Assembly: GCF_008933115.1 (NCBI RefSeq)
Contig: NZ_WBVO01000001.1
Span: 496,001 to 560,000 of the forward strand
Reading direction: 5' to 3'
DNA: 64,000 nucleotides
Source of the DNA: Phaeocystidibacter luteus
GTDB taxonomy: Bacteria; Bacteroidota; Bacteroidia; Flavobacteriales; Schleiferiaceae
In this document: positions 14,713 through 23,066 of the stretch, one piece after another
Layout of the letters: each line of letters starts with the position of its first letter
How positions within the stretch are numbered: the stretch's first letter is position 1
Position numbers and translations under genes: made by a program
Notes under the pieces: generated by a model
Told to the model about the DNA's origin: nothing
What the model saw: only the letters and a program-made list of their open reading frames with translations
Databases searched by the model: none

Positions 14713-15715
14713 CTTTCACAATCTTCTTCTCATCCTTAAGCTGCAAAACGAGCTTGTCGAGAATACCATTGATAAACTGTCCAGACTTGGGTGTGCTGTA
14801 CTCTTTGCTCAAATCGATATACTCATTGAGCGTAACCTTAACCGGAATCTGGTCGAAATGCATCATCTCCGAAATCGCCATTTTCATGAGCAAAATGTCA
14901 ATGGCTGCAATACGATCGGTATCCCAGTTTCTAGTTTTCGACGAAATCAACTTCTCATTTTCGTCTCCCTCATTAACCGTATGACGCAATAAGAGTTCAC
15001 CGAACTCGGCATCGTCATCATCCTTAAACAAGCTTACCGTGAGCTTTGCAGATGATAAATCATAACCGTCAGGTAGATCGGCAGCAGATTTAGGATCGGC
15101 CTCAGAGTTCAACGAAATCTTAGAGAAAACTACCCCATCAACTTCCTGGAATGACTTGAACGTCTTCACCACAAACATTTGAGCGGCATCGAGATCGTCT
15201 GCCCAGTGCATCGAAATGTCTTCGTACAACTGGTGCATAGTTTCATTGTTCGTCAGGAACTCCGCATAAAAGATCTTGAGAAGTTGCTTGTCCTCCTTCA
15301 AAGAGTCCTTTCCGCTATTCATGTAACGTTCAAAGGTTTCGCTCTCTCTGAAATTGGTAAAAATCTTCTGCAAGATTTCGCGGTTTTCACCCCAATGAAC
15401 TTTGTGGTCTTCAAACTCTCTTTGAAGCGGAGCATTGTTCGCTAAAGCGCGCAAAACTCTGTTATTCACAAACTTCATGTTCGGCTTGAGGTCTTCTTCT
15501 GTCGGACGGAACTTATTGCGATTCTTCTCGATGCGCTCCTCCGCTAGGCGGTGCATTTCGATGAAGATTCTGAGCTCGTACAAGTAGAGCTCATAGATTC
15601 TATCCAAATTCTTATCGAGCTCCTTCAAAGCTAGGCGCAAGTCTGCGTCTGGCCCTTGAGAGAGACCGTAAAGCGATTGAAGAACTTTGATCCGAATATG
15701 TCGGCGCGTTAGCAT
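14693..15715 (-). CDS. nusB: Transcription antitermination factor NusB
   Basis: This 340-residue protein has the long Bacteroidota form. The conserved NusB fold is split between the N-terminal RRHIRIKVLQSLYGLS segment and the C-terminal part (about 240-330; RNWDTDRIAAIDILLMKMAISEM, NEYIDLSKEYSTPKSGQFINGILD). The extra helical region between them is normal for this phylum. NusB binds boxA RNA with NusE and supports rRNA antitermination. It is 22 bases downstream of the leucine-dehydrogenase-family gene, so probably in one operon. Confidence 0.92.
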   Translation of the reverse strand: MLTRRHIRIKVLQSLYGLSQGPDADLRLALKELDKNLDRIYELYLYELRIFIEMHRLAEERIEKNRNKFRPTEEDLKPNMKFVNNRVLRALANNAPLQREFEDHKVHWGENREILQKIFTNFRESETFERYMNSGKDSLKEDKQLLKIFYAEFLTNNETMHQLYEDISMHWADDLDAAQMFVVKTFKSFQEVDGVVFSKISLNSEADPKSAADLPDGYDLSSAKLTVSLFKDDDDAEFGELLLRHTVNEGDENEKLISSKTRNWDTDRIAAIDILLMKMAISEMMHFDQIPVKVTLNEYIDLSKEYSTPKSGQFINGILDKLVLQLKDEKKIVKVGRGLM

Positions 15716-15737
15716 GCTTGTTTGGTTTGGGGAGGAC

Positions 15738-16835
15738 TTAGCCTCTCATTTGTTTGCGTTTGGCCTCCACTCTTTCTTCTGCAAGCTTCAGTGCTGCAGC
15801 GTGGGTAGTGATTCCGTGTGTTTCAGCATCGGTGAGGATGCGAAGCGTTGTATTGTAGATATCTTCCGTTCTGCGAAGGGCTTCTGCGCGATCGTACTTG
15901 GCGATTTCAGAGTACACATTGATGAGTCCTCCTGCATTGATCAAGAAATCTGGAGCATAAACTACGCCTCTATCTTGAAGCAACTTACCGTGTCGTACTT
16001 CGTCAGCCAATTGGTTGTTGGCCGCTCCGGCAATAACCTCTGCTTTCAAGCGACCAATGGTGTCGTCATTTACCGTGGCACCGAGCGCACATGGAGCGTA
16101 GATGTCCATATCCAAATCGTAGATATTCTCTCTAACAATCTCAGCATTGTACGTATTGGCAATACGCTCCAAAGTATCTTCGTGGATGTCATTGATCATG
16201 ACTTTAGCGCCTGATTCGGTCAAATGCTTTACAAGGGTCTCTCCAACGTGTCCAACACCTTGCACAAGCACTTTCTTACCTCCCAAGTCATCGCTGCCCC
16301 AACGGTACTTTGCAGAAGCTTTCATTCCCATGAATACGCCGTAAGCCGTTACTGGAGATGGATCTCCACTTCCGCCCATCGACTCTGGAATACCTGTTAC
16401 GTGATCGGTTTTCATCTTCACCATCTCCATGTCGTGCGTATTGATACCCACGTCCTCTGCGGTGATGTAGTTTCCAGAAAGTCGGTTTACAAATTCACCG
16501 AATTTCTGCATCATTTCGTCGGTTTTATGCTGACGGCTATCGCCGATGATAACGGCTTTACCGCCACCGAGATTCAAACCAGAAATAGATGCTTTGTAGG
16601 TCATGCCTCGAGAAAGGCGTAGAACATCGCGTACAGCCTCTGCGTCGTTGGCGTAATTCCACATACGGGTTCCGCCTAGAGCTGGGCCGAGAACGGTGCT
16701 GTGTACTCCGATAATAGCTTTAAGTCCTGTCTCTTCATCGTTGCAAAAAACGAGCTGCTCGTGGCCGAGGAATGCGTCGTTTTCGAACACACTTTGCAGG
16801 TTCGCAGTTGATTTAGAAGGTTCCTGAACGATCAT
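15738..16835 (-). CDS. Leucine dehydrogenase family amino-acid dehydrogenase
   Basis: This 365-residue enzyme is of the Glu/Leu/Phe/Val dehydrogenase family, in the short Leu/Val/Phe subgroup. It has the substrate-binding GPALGGTRMW, the catalytic-lysine segment GLNLGGGKAVIIGD, and the NAD-binding VLVQGVGHVGE (about 175-185). It interconverts branched-chain amino acids and 2-oxo acids with NAD+ and ammonia. It is the first gene before nusB. Sequence alone cannot fix whether leucine or valine is preferred. No clear promoter of the TAnnTTTG type was seen directly upstream. Confidence 0.92.
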   Translation of the reverse strand: MIVQEPSKSTANLQSVFENDAFLGHEQLVFCNDEETGLKAIIGVHSTVLGPALGGTRMWNYANDAEAVRDVLRLSRGMTYKASISGLNLGGGKAVIIGDSRQHKTDEMMQKFGEFVNRLSGNYITAEDVGINTHDMEMVKMKTDHVTGIPESMGGSGDPSPVTAYGVFMGMKASAKYRWGSDDLGGKKVLVQGVGHVGETLVKHLTESGAKVMINDIHEDTLERIANTYNAEIVRENIYDLDMDIYAPCALGATVNDDTIGRLKAEVIAGAANNQLADEVRHGKLLQDRGVVYAPDFLINAGGLINVYSEIAKYDRAEALRRTEDIYNTTLRILTDAETHGITTHAAALKLAEERVEAKRKQMRG

Positions 16836-16918
16836 AACACGTGATATATAAGTTCGACTATGGGTTTCATCTGCCGTTCTTAACTCGGATTAGTCGTGTC
16901 TATCGACTTGCGATGTTG

Positions 16919-16926
16919 TAACTTTG
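16919..16926 (+). promoter_or_regulatory. Predicted -7 box of the ABC exporter gene
   Basis: TAACTTTG is a full match to TAnnTTTG. It would give a leader of about 77 bases before the ATG at 17008. No matching -33 TTG was seen at the usual distance. Confidence 0.45.
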
Positions 16927-17007
16927 AACCGAAGTGTAAAAGAACGGTTGTATCTGTTTTCACAATTAAGCGCTGCGAAGGTAGCAATTTTCACCACGAA
17001 CACATTC

Positions 17008-18783
17008 ATGAAATCATTAGCTGCACTCAATAAATATTTCCTCCGTTACTGGTGGTTGTTGGCACTCGGTGTTCTCTTCGTAATTGCATCTGTCCTCTTT
17101 CAAATTTATCCGGCCATTGCCATCCGCGAAGCGCTTGATAAGATTAATGAAACGGTAGAATCGGCTGGTAGTATGAGCGAAGCCGATTGGGACGGCGTTA
17201 CGAGTCAACTTGTCAACTTTGGTTTGCTCATCATTGGCTCTTCCCTTATCTCTGGTTTCTTCACCTTCCTCATGCGCCAAACCATCATTGTGATGTCACG
17301 TCACATTGAGTTTGACCTTAAGAATGATGTGTACAAGCACTACCAAGAGCTCAGTCTGGCTTTTTACAAGAGAAACAGCACGGGCGACCTTATGAACCGA
17401 ATTTCCGAAGACGTTAGTCGTGTTCGAATGTATATCGGTCCCGGCGTAATGTACACCGTGCGCACCGTACTCATGACGGTTATCGTCATCACCATCATGC
17501 TAGGCATCAATGTAAAACTCACCCTTCTTACTCTTGCACCTCTTCCCGTGCTAGTGTATGTGATATATAAGGTGAGCGACATGATCAATAAGCGAAGCTT
17601 AAAAGTACAGGCAAAGTTGAGCGACATAAGCACCTACGTTCAAGAGACATTCTCTGGGATTCGTGTCGTAAAAGCCTACGCTCAAGAGAAGAAACAGTAC
17701 GAAGATTTCAAGGTTGAAGCAGACGAATACCATCGTTTGAATGAACGTCTATATCGCATCAACGCCCTCTTCATGCCGGTTATGCTATTGTTGATAGGCA
17801 TGAGTACAGTAATCACTGTGTACGTCGGAGGTGTGCAAGCGATTGAGGGAACGATAACGGTTGGAAACATCGGAGAGTTCGTTTACTACGTATTCATGCT
17901 CACATGGCCCGTAGCTTCTATTGGTTGGGTAACGAGTATCGTACAAAGGGCGGCGGCCTCACAAGAGCGCATCAATGAGTTTTGGTCTACCCAGCCAGAA
18001 ATCGTCAATTCGAATCCTGAAGCCGCAGAATACACGGGCGAAATAGAGTTTAAGGATGTCAGCTTCGTTTATCCAGACAGCGGCATTCGCGCTTTGAACA
18101 AGGTAAACTTCAAAGTTAAAGCAGGAAACACCTTGGCGATTGTCGGCAAAACAGGCTCTGGTAAATCGACCATCGCTACACTCATAGGTCGACTATTTGA
18201 TCCAACCGAAGGTTCTGTAACGGTCGACGGGGTTGATCTGAAAGAAATCAACCTTGACGCTTTGAGAAATCAGTTGGGGTATGTTCCTCAGGAGGGCTTT
18301 CTCTTCTCTGAAACCATTGGGAACAATATTGGTTTTGGATTGGACAATGCCACGCAGGAAGATATTGAGGAGGCTGCCAAAAATGCGCATGTCCACCACA
18401 ACATCATCGATTTCCCTAACGGATACGAAACGAGAGTTGGCGAGCGTGGCATTACCCTTTCTGGAGGACAAAAGCAGCGTGTTTCGATTGCCCGAGCTAT
18501 CATTAAGAAACCTAGAATATTGATTTTCGACGACAGCTTGTCGGCTGTGGATACGGAGACTGAAGATATCATTCTAAATAGCTTGGCTAAAATGATTAAC
18601 CGCAGTACGACGGTAATCATTGCCCATAGAATATCGAGTGTTAAGCACGCAGATCAGATCCTTGTTCTAGACAATGGCGAGGTAGTTGAAAGCGGCAGCC
18701 ACACTGAACTCATGGAGCTTGAAGGAGCGTACAAGAAAATGTACGACCAACAGCTACAAACCGAAGCGGAGGAGCAGGTATAA
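17008..18783 (+). CDS. ABC transporter, exporter type (MsbA-like half transporter)
   Basis: This 591-residue protein has an N-terminal six-helix transmembrane domain (about 15-300) and a C-terminal ATPase (about 345-580). The ATPase has Walker A VGKTGSGKST, Q-loop YVPQEGFLF, signature LSGGQKQR, Walker B ILIFDDSLSAVD and switch His IIAHR. Half-size exporters of this type form homo- or heterodimers that export lipids or drugs from the inner membrane. The ATG at 17008 is chosen because it begins just before the first helix; the longer frame from 16924 overlaps the promoter. The substrate cannot be inferred. Confidence 0.92.
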   Translation: MKSLAALNKYFLRYWWLLALGVLFVIASVLFQIYPAIAIREALDKINETVESAGSMSEADWDGVTSQLVNFGLLIIGSSLISGFFTFLMRQTIIVMSRHIEFDLKNDVYKHYQELSLAFYKRNSTGDLMNRISEDVSRVRMYIGPGVMYTVRTVLMTVIVITIMLGINVKLTLLTLAPLPVLVYVIYKVSDMINKRSLKVQAKLSDISTYVQETFSGIRVVKAYAQEKKQYEDFKVEADEYHRLNERLYRINALFMPVMLLLIGMSTVITVYVGGVQAIEGTITVGNIGEFVYYVFMLTWPVASIGWVTSIVQRAAASQERINEFWSTQPEIVNSNPEAAEYTGEIEFKDVSFVYPDSGIRALNKVNFKVKAGNTLAIVGKTGSGKSTIATLIGRLFDPTEGSVTVDGVDLKEINLDALRNQLGYVPQEGFLFSETIGNNIGFGLDNATQEDIEEAAKNAHVHHNIIDFPNGYETRVGERGITLSGGQKQRVSIARAIIKKPRILIFDDSLSAVDTETEDIILNSLAKMINRSTTVIIAHRISSVKHADQILVLDNGEVVESGSHTELMELEGAYKKMYDQQLQTEAEEQV

Positions 18784-18802
18784 ATCACCTTTTTTGAGGT
18801 AT

Positions 18803-18829
18803 TATTTCAGCGCTTATTTGCCTGAAATA
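18803..18829. other. Inverted repeat downstream of the ABC exporter gene
   Basis: TATTTCAG, 11 bases, CTGAAATA is a perfect 8-bp inverted repeat. It has no T run after it, so it could be a weak hairpin or an operator for the DUF3276 gene. A full -7 match, TAGATTTG, lies further downstream at 18899-18906. Confidence 0.4.
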
Positions 18830-18934
18830 TAGGAGCAATAAGCCATGGCCAATCAGTTGACAGCTATTGGGGGTGTTAGATTATGTGAAATCTTTTTTTA
18901 GATTTGGTCAGATAACCTATGAAACACCCAACTG

Positions 18935-19321
18935 ATGATGGATCCCAAGAAAATGAACGGGAAAGAAGAAATATTCTCTAAAGTGATGCGCGCAGGTCGC
19001 CGCACTTATTTCTTCGATGTTCGTGCAACCAGAGCTGACGACTACTACCTCACCATCACTGAAAGCAAGAAGCAGGTTGGTCCTGACGGACAGGAACAAT
19101 ACAAGAAGCACAAGCTTTACCTCTACAAGGAAGATTTCGCGCAGTTTTGCGAAATTCTCGAAGAAGTCACCGACTACATTGTGAGCCGAAAAGGCACTGA
19201 AGTAATTTCAGACACACATGACCCGAATTATCACGTTGCTCAAGCTGAAGTTGTAGAAAACGACTCGGAAACTGAGGAAACGGTGAAGCAATTCAGTGAT
19301 GTAAAGTTCGAGGACATTTAA
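18935..19321 (+). CDS. DUF3276 (PUR-like) single-strand nucleic-acid-binding protein
   Basis: This 128-residue protein has a PUR-type domain (about 10-95; IFSKVMRAGRRTYFFDVR, DYYLTITESKK, FAQFCEILEEV) and an acidic tail. Bacterial members of this family bind single-stranded DNA or RNA and are nearly universal in Bacteroidota. The start is at the first of two tandem ATGs; the second, at 18938, is equally possible. The end overlaps the convergent flavin reductase gene by four bases. Confidence 0.9.
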   Translation: MMDPKKMNGKEEIFSKVMRAGRRTYFFDVRATRADDYYLTITESKKQVGPDGQEQYKKHKLYLYKEDFAQFCEILEEVTDYIVSRKGTEVISDTHDPNYHVAQAEVVENDSETEETVKQFSDVKFEDI

Positions 19322-19839
19322 AATTTGAGAAAACCCTTGAGCTGATTTCGCAGCACTTGGACCGTATCGGCATCGACGAATGAACCATCGTCATCCAGCA
19401 GATCATCAAGTTTCGAGATCGGAACCTTGGCTGAGTAGACCTCTACTTTGAGGTGGTGAAGAACATGTGTGAGGTGATCCATCCCTCTCAAGTTCCCTGC
19501 CCTTCCACTCGCTACGCCAACTAAAGCGGCTTTCTTCCCATGCCAGATACTGGGACTCACACCATCTAAGAAAGCTTTAAAAACCCCGGGGTAGCTTCCG
19601 TTATACTCGGGAGAAATGACCACGAGCTTGTCGGCTGGTACAATCTTATTTTGAATAAGCTCGGATACAATCTCGGTTCGGTTTCCGAAGGTATCGGTAA
19701 CGATAAAATCAGATGGAAGCTCGGCCATTTGGAAGACTGAAACCTCCTCACCTTGCTCCTCGATTAGAGATTTATATACTTCAACCACCTTAAGTGTTTG
19801 ATTCTTCGGACGGTTGGTTGCGCAGATTATAGTAATCAT
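19318..19839 (-). CDS. NADPH-dependent FMN reductase family protein
   Basis: This 173-residue flavodoxin-like protein starts at the ATG at 19839; the in-frame codon just before it is TTG. The N-terminal ICATNRPKNQT is the FMN phosphate loop. VVISPEYNGSYPGVFKAFLD is the characteristic second flavin-binding segment. Family members reduce FMN, quinones or azo compounds with NAD(P)H. It is convergent with and overlaps the DUF3276 gene end, with no terminator between. It is divergent from parA, separated by about 160 bases. Confidence 0.88.
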   Translation of the reverse strand: MITIICATNRPKNQTLKVVEVYKSLIEEQGEEVSVFQMAELPSDFIVTDTFGNRTEIVSELIQNKIVPADKLVVISPEYNGSYPGVFKAFLDGVSPSIWHGKKAALVGVASGRAGNLRGMDHLTHVLHHLKVEVYSAKVPISKLDDLLDDDGSFVDADTVQVLRNQLKGFLKF

Positions 19840-20001
19840 CAAAACTGTTCATAAAATTCGTCAACGTGAGGCTATTCTTACCCGAGGCTGACGAATGACT
19901 TTTGTACTTTTAACTCGTCTATAAAGACATTGCGATTCCTCCCCTCACACGCCTATTTCACAGGACGAAATCGGGGACAAAATTCAGAAACATAACCGAG
20001 A

Positions 20002-20793
20002 ATGGGTAAAATCGTTGCAATTGCCAATCAAAAAGGTGGCGTAGGAAAGACAACCACTGCTGTGAATCTCGCTGCAGCACTGGGTGTATTGGAAAAGAAG
20101 GTATTATTGATTGATGCAGATCCTCAGGCTAACGCAACTTCGGCCTTGGGCTTCGATCCCGACAATATTCAATTAGGAACATATCAAGCTATCGAGCACG
20201 AAGCCGATGTAAAGGATATTGTTCTCAAAACGGAGACCCCAAATGTAGACTTGGTACCAGCTCACCTCGACTTGGTAGCAGTTGAAATCGAATTGGTAGA
20301 TAAAGATCGCCGTGAGTACATGCTCAAGAGCGCGCTTAAAGGAGTGGCTGCCAACTACGACGTAGTGCTGATTGACTGTGCACCATCGCTAGGATTGATT
20401 ACCCTGAACGCGCTAACTGCTGCTGATTCGGTAATTGTTCCTATTCAGTGCGAGTACTTTGCACTTGAAGGCTTGGGCAAATTGTTGAATACAATCAAGA
20501 GCGTCCAACAGCTTCACAATCCGGATTTGGATATTGAGGGGCTGCTCCTCACCATGTTCGACCAGCGTTTGAGACTTTCAAATCAGGTGGTTGACGAAGT
20601 GAAGAATCACTTCCAGCAGATGGTTTTCGACACCATAATTCAGCGCAATGTGCGTTTGAGTGAGGCGCCGAGTTTCGGCGAATCTATTATCATGTACGAC
20701 GCAACAAGTAACGGTGCGGTGAATTATCTTAATTTAGCCCGCGAATTCCTGTCGCGAAACGGCAGCGCCCAAAAAGCAACCGCAGAAGCTTAA
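20002..20793 (+). CDS. parA: Chromosome partitioning ATPase ParA/Soj
   Basis: This 263-residue protein has the deviant Walker A KGGVGKTTTAVN at the N-terminus, DADPQANAT, DCAPSLG and ALEGLGKL, the usual chromosomal ParA features. It drives origin segregation together with ParB and regulates replication initiation. It starts the conserved Flavobacteriales cluster parA-parB-DUF5683-dapB-lepB-wbqC. A near-consensus -7 box, TACTTTTA, is at 19905-19912. Only one base separates it from parB. Confidence 0.96.
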   Translation: MGKIVAIANQKGGVGKTTTAVNLAAALGVLEKKVLLIDADPQANATSALGFDPDNIQLGTYQAIEHEADVKDIVLKTETPNVDLVPAHLDLVAVEIELVDKDRREYMLKSALKGVAANYDVVLIDCAPSLGLITLNALTAADSVIVPIQCEYFALEGLGKLLNTIKSVQQLHNPDLDIEGLLLTMFDQRLRLSNQVVDEVKNHFQQMVFDTIIQRNVRLSEAPSFGESIIMYDATSNGAVNYLNLAREFLSRNGSAQKATAEA

Positions 20794-20794
20794 G

Positions 20795-21685
20795 ATGACC
20801 GCAAAGAAGAAGCAAGCCCTCGGAAAAGGACTTTCCGCCCTCCTCAAAGACCCATCTACAAATGTGAGTTCAGCTAAAGATGAACGCGCACCCGAAGTTG
20901 TTGGTCACATTGCGGAGGTTGATATTGATAGCATTGAAGTCAATCCATTTCAACCTCGAACTCATTTCGACAAAGGTGCTTTGGAAGACCTTTCCAATTC
21001 CATCAAGGAACTTGGAATCGTTCAACCCATCACCGTACGAAAGGTTGGCTTTAACGAGTACCAGCTGATTTCAGGGGAACGTCGTTTTCGTGCATCGAAG
21101 ATGGCTGGACTCACCTCCATCCCAGCATATGTGCGCATCGCGGATGACCAGAGCATGCTCGAAATGGCGCTTGTCGAGAATATCCAACGCCAGGATCTCG
21201 ATGCCATCGAAATTGCTTTGAGCTATAAACGACTCATTGAAGAATGCGACCTCACCCAAGAGCAGATGTCGGATCGCGTTGGGAAAAAGCGCTCGACAGT
21301 TACCAATTATCTTCGCCTTCTCAAGCTTCAACCGTTGATTCAAGCCGGTATTCGCGATAGAATGCTGAGCATGGGACACGCCCGAGCGCTTGTGAATGTG
21401 GAAGACGAAAACGAACAACTTAAGATCTACCGCGATATCATCGCGAACGACCTAAGCGTTCGTCAAGTTGAAGATCGCGTACGTCAGCTTAAAGAACCAA
21501 CCAGAGCAAGTAATACTAGCGAGGTTGAGACGCCCGACGAGATTCTCGAGTTGAAGTCGCAGCTTGCAGGATACTTTAACGCTAAAGTTGACGTAAAGCG
21601 AAATGCTAAAGGAAAGGGAAGCCTCGTTATCAAGTTCGATTCAGATAGAGATCTGGAACGAATCATTGAATTAATCAACCGTTGA
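20795..21685 (+). CDS. parB: Chromosome partitioning protein ParB
   Basis: This 296-residue protein has the N-terminal CTPase/ParB domain (about 40-130; IEVNPFQPRTHFD, GERRFRASKMAG). The helix-turn-helix for parS binding (about 140-200; LTQEQMSDRVGKKRSTVTNY) and the C-terminal dimerisation segment follow. It spreads from parS sites and loads SMC. No parS site (TGTTTCACGTGAAACA type) was seen by eye in the window. The last bases overlap the TTG start of the next gene. Confidence 0.96.
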   Translation: MTAKKKQALGKGLSALLKDPSTNVSSAKDERAPEVVGHIAEVDIDSIEVNPFQPRTHFDKGALEDLSNSIKELGIVQPITVRKVGFNEYQLISGERRFRASKMAGLTSIPAYVRIADDQSMLEMALVENIQRQDLDAIEIALSYKRLIEECDLTQEQMSDRVGKKRSTVTNYLRLLKLQPLIQAGIRDRMLSMGHARALVNVEDENEQLKIYRDIIANDLSVRQVEDRVRQLKEPTRASNTSEVETPDEILELKSQLAGYFNAKVDVKRNAKGKGSLVIKFDSDRDLERIIELINR

Positions 21686-22326
21686 TAGCGAAAGCCAATC
21701 ATATTTTCATGCTAACAGCGGCCCTAGTGCTGCTGTTGTCATTTCAGGGCCACGCTCAGGTTACTGTTGAGCAAGACACTGTGAAGGAGTTCCCCAGCAT
21801 GGAAGCGAGTCAAGATTTATTTCGACTAGGCGATGACGAGTCGCTGAAGGACACCTCAGAATATGTTTCAAGAGATACTGGCCACTCCCCTGCCACAGCT
21901 ACATGGCTCAGCGTCGCTTTGCCCGGAGCTGGCCAGGTGTACAACGGTAGATGGTGGAAGGTGCCAATCATTTACACAGGATTTGCTGTCAGCGGGTATT
22001 ACATCTATGAGAACAACCGTCAGCTAAACATTTGGTCGGAGATTATCGATCAACGCCTGGACAGCACCCAAACGGACATTTACGAAGGTATCTATTCTGA
22101 TAATCAGCTCTTCACGATTCAAAATTCCTATCGGAGATACCGAGATTTGAGCATCATATTTACGGTGGCGATTTACGGACTGCAGATTCTTGACGCCAAT
22201 GTAGATGCTCACCTGTATAATTTTGATGTAACCGATGACATCTCTTTGAACTGGGAACCTACCTTAGCGGCAGACCCGCGGTTTAATGGGTTGATTTATG
22301 GAGCATCAGTAAGTATTAGATTTTAG
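21682..22326 (+). CDS. DUF5683 membrane/secreted protein
   Basis: This 214-residue protein has a signal sequence (MLTAALVLLLSFQGHAQ) and a DUF5683 core (TATWLSVALPGAGQVYNGRWWKVPIIY, then YRDLSIIF), with two or three membrane-like segments. The core motif resembles TM2-type short membrane proteins. The start is either TTG at 21682, which overlaps the parB stop and supplies a lysine to the signal peptide, or the ATG at 21709. The longer form is given. Conserved position between parB and dapB in Flavobacteriales supports the assignment. Function unknown. Confidence 0.85.
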   Translation: MIAKANHIFMLTAALVLLLSFQGHAQVTVEQDTVKEFPSMEASQDLFRLGDDESLKDTSEYVSRDTGHSPATATWLSVALPGAGQVYNGRWWKVPIIYTGFAVSGYYIYENNRQLNIWSEIIDQRLDSTQTDIYEGIYSDNQLFTIQNSYRRYRDLSIIFTVAIYGLQILDANVDAHLYNFDVTDDISLNWEPTLAADPRFNGLIYGASVSIRF

Positions 22327-22328
22327 CC

Positions 22329-23045
22329 ATGAACATCGCGATTCTGGGATACGGAAAGATGGGTAAGATCATCGAGAAAATGGCCACCGAACGAGGTCAT
22401 TCTGTACCATTAAAGGTTGGACGTGAAGGATTTGTCGCATCTGACCTAGACGACATTGACGTCGCCATTGATTTCTCACTTCCAAGCGTGGCCTTTGAAA
22501 ACATCACTGCTTGTTTAAAGGCTGGAGTACCGGTTGTTTCTGGGACTACGGGCTGGCTCGAAAAGAAACCCGAAGTAGAAGCGCTTTGCAAAGAGGTGAA
22601 CGGAAGCTTCCTTTACGCATCCAACTTCTCGTTAGGTGTGAACTTGTTCTTCGCTCTAAATAAGCATCTGGCGAACTTGATGAACCCGCATGACTATCGC
22701 GCATCGATGCTTGAGGTACATCACACACAAAAGCTCGATGCTCCTAGTGGTACGGCGATTACCTTAGCTGAAGACTTAATTGACAATAGCGATTCGCTCA
22801 GCTCTTGGAAACTCGTTGAGAAAAATGAGGATGCTGAAAAAGGTGAACTTCCAATCCGAGCGGAGCGAGTTGACCCTACACCTGGAACGCATGTCATCAA
22901 CTATTCATCGGAGATTGATGACATTGAAATAAAACACACGGCACACAATCGCAATGGATTTGCCCTTGGCGCCGTTATAGCTGCCGAATTCCTTTTTGAA
23001 AACCCGGGAATTCAAACGATGAATAACGTACTTGGACTGAACTAA
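22329..23045 (+). CDS. dapB: 4-hydroxy-tetrahydrodipicolinate reductase
   Basis: This 238-residue enzyme of the diaminopimelate/lysine pathway has the N-terminal nucleotide-binding GYGKMGKIIEKMA, VSGTTGW, and the substrate-binding/catalytic EVHHTQKLDAPSGTA. The first His of that motif is the expected catalytic residue, with its partner Lys two further on. Length is normal for the short Bacteroidota form. The ATG is two bases after the preceding stop, so it is cotranscribed with parAB. Confidence 0.95.
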   Translation: MNIAILGYGKMGKIIEKMATERGHSVPLKVGREGFVASDLDDIDVAIDFSLPSVAFENITACLKAGVPVVSGTTGWLEKKPEVEALCKEVNGSFLYASNFSLGVNLFFALNKHLANLMNPHDYRASMLEVHHTQKLDAPSGTAITLAEDLIDNSDSLSSWKLVEKNEDAEKGELPIRAERVDPTPGTHVINYSSEIDDIEIKHTAHNRNGFALGAVIAAEFLFENPGIQTMNNVLGLN

Positions 23046-23066
23046 CCCCTCTACGCATACACCGTT

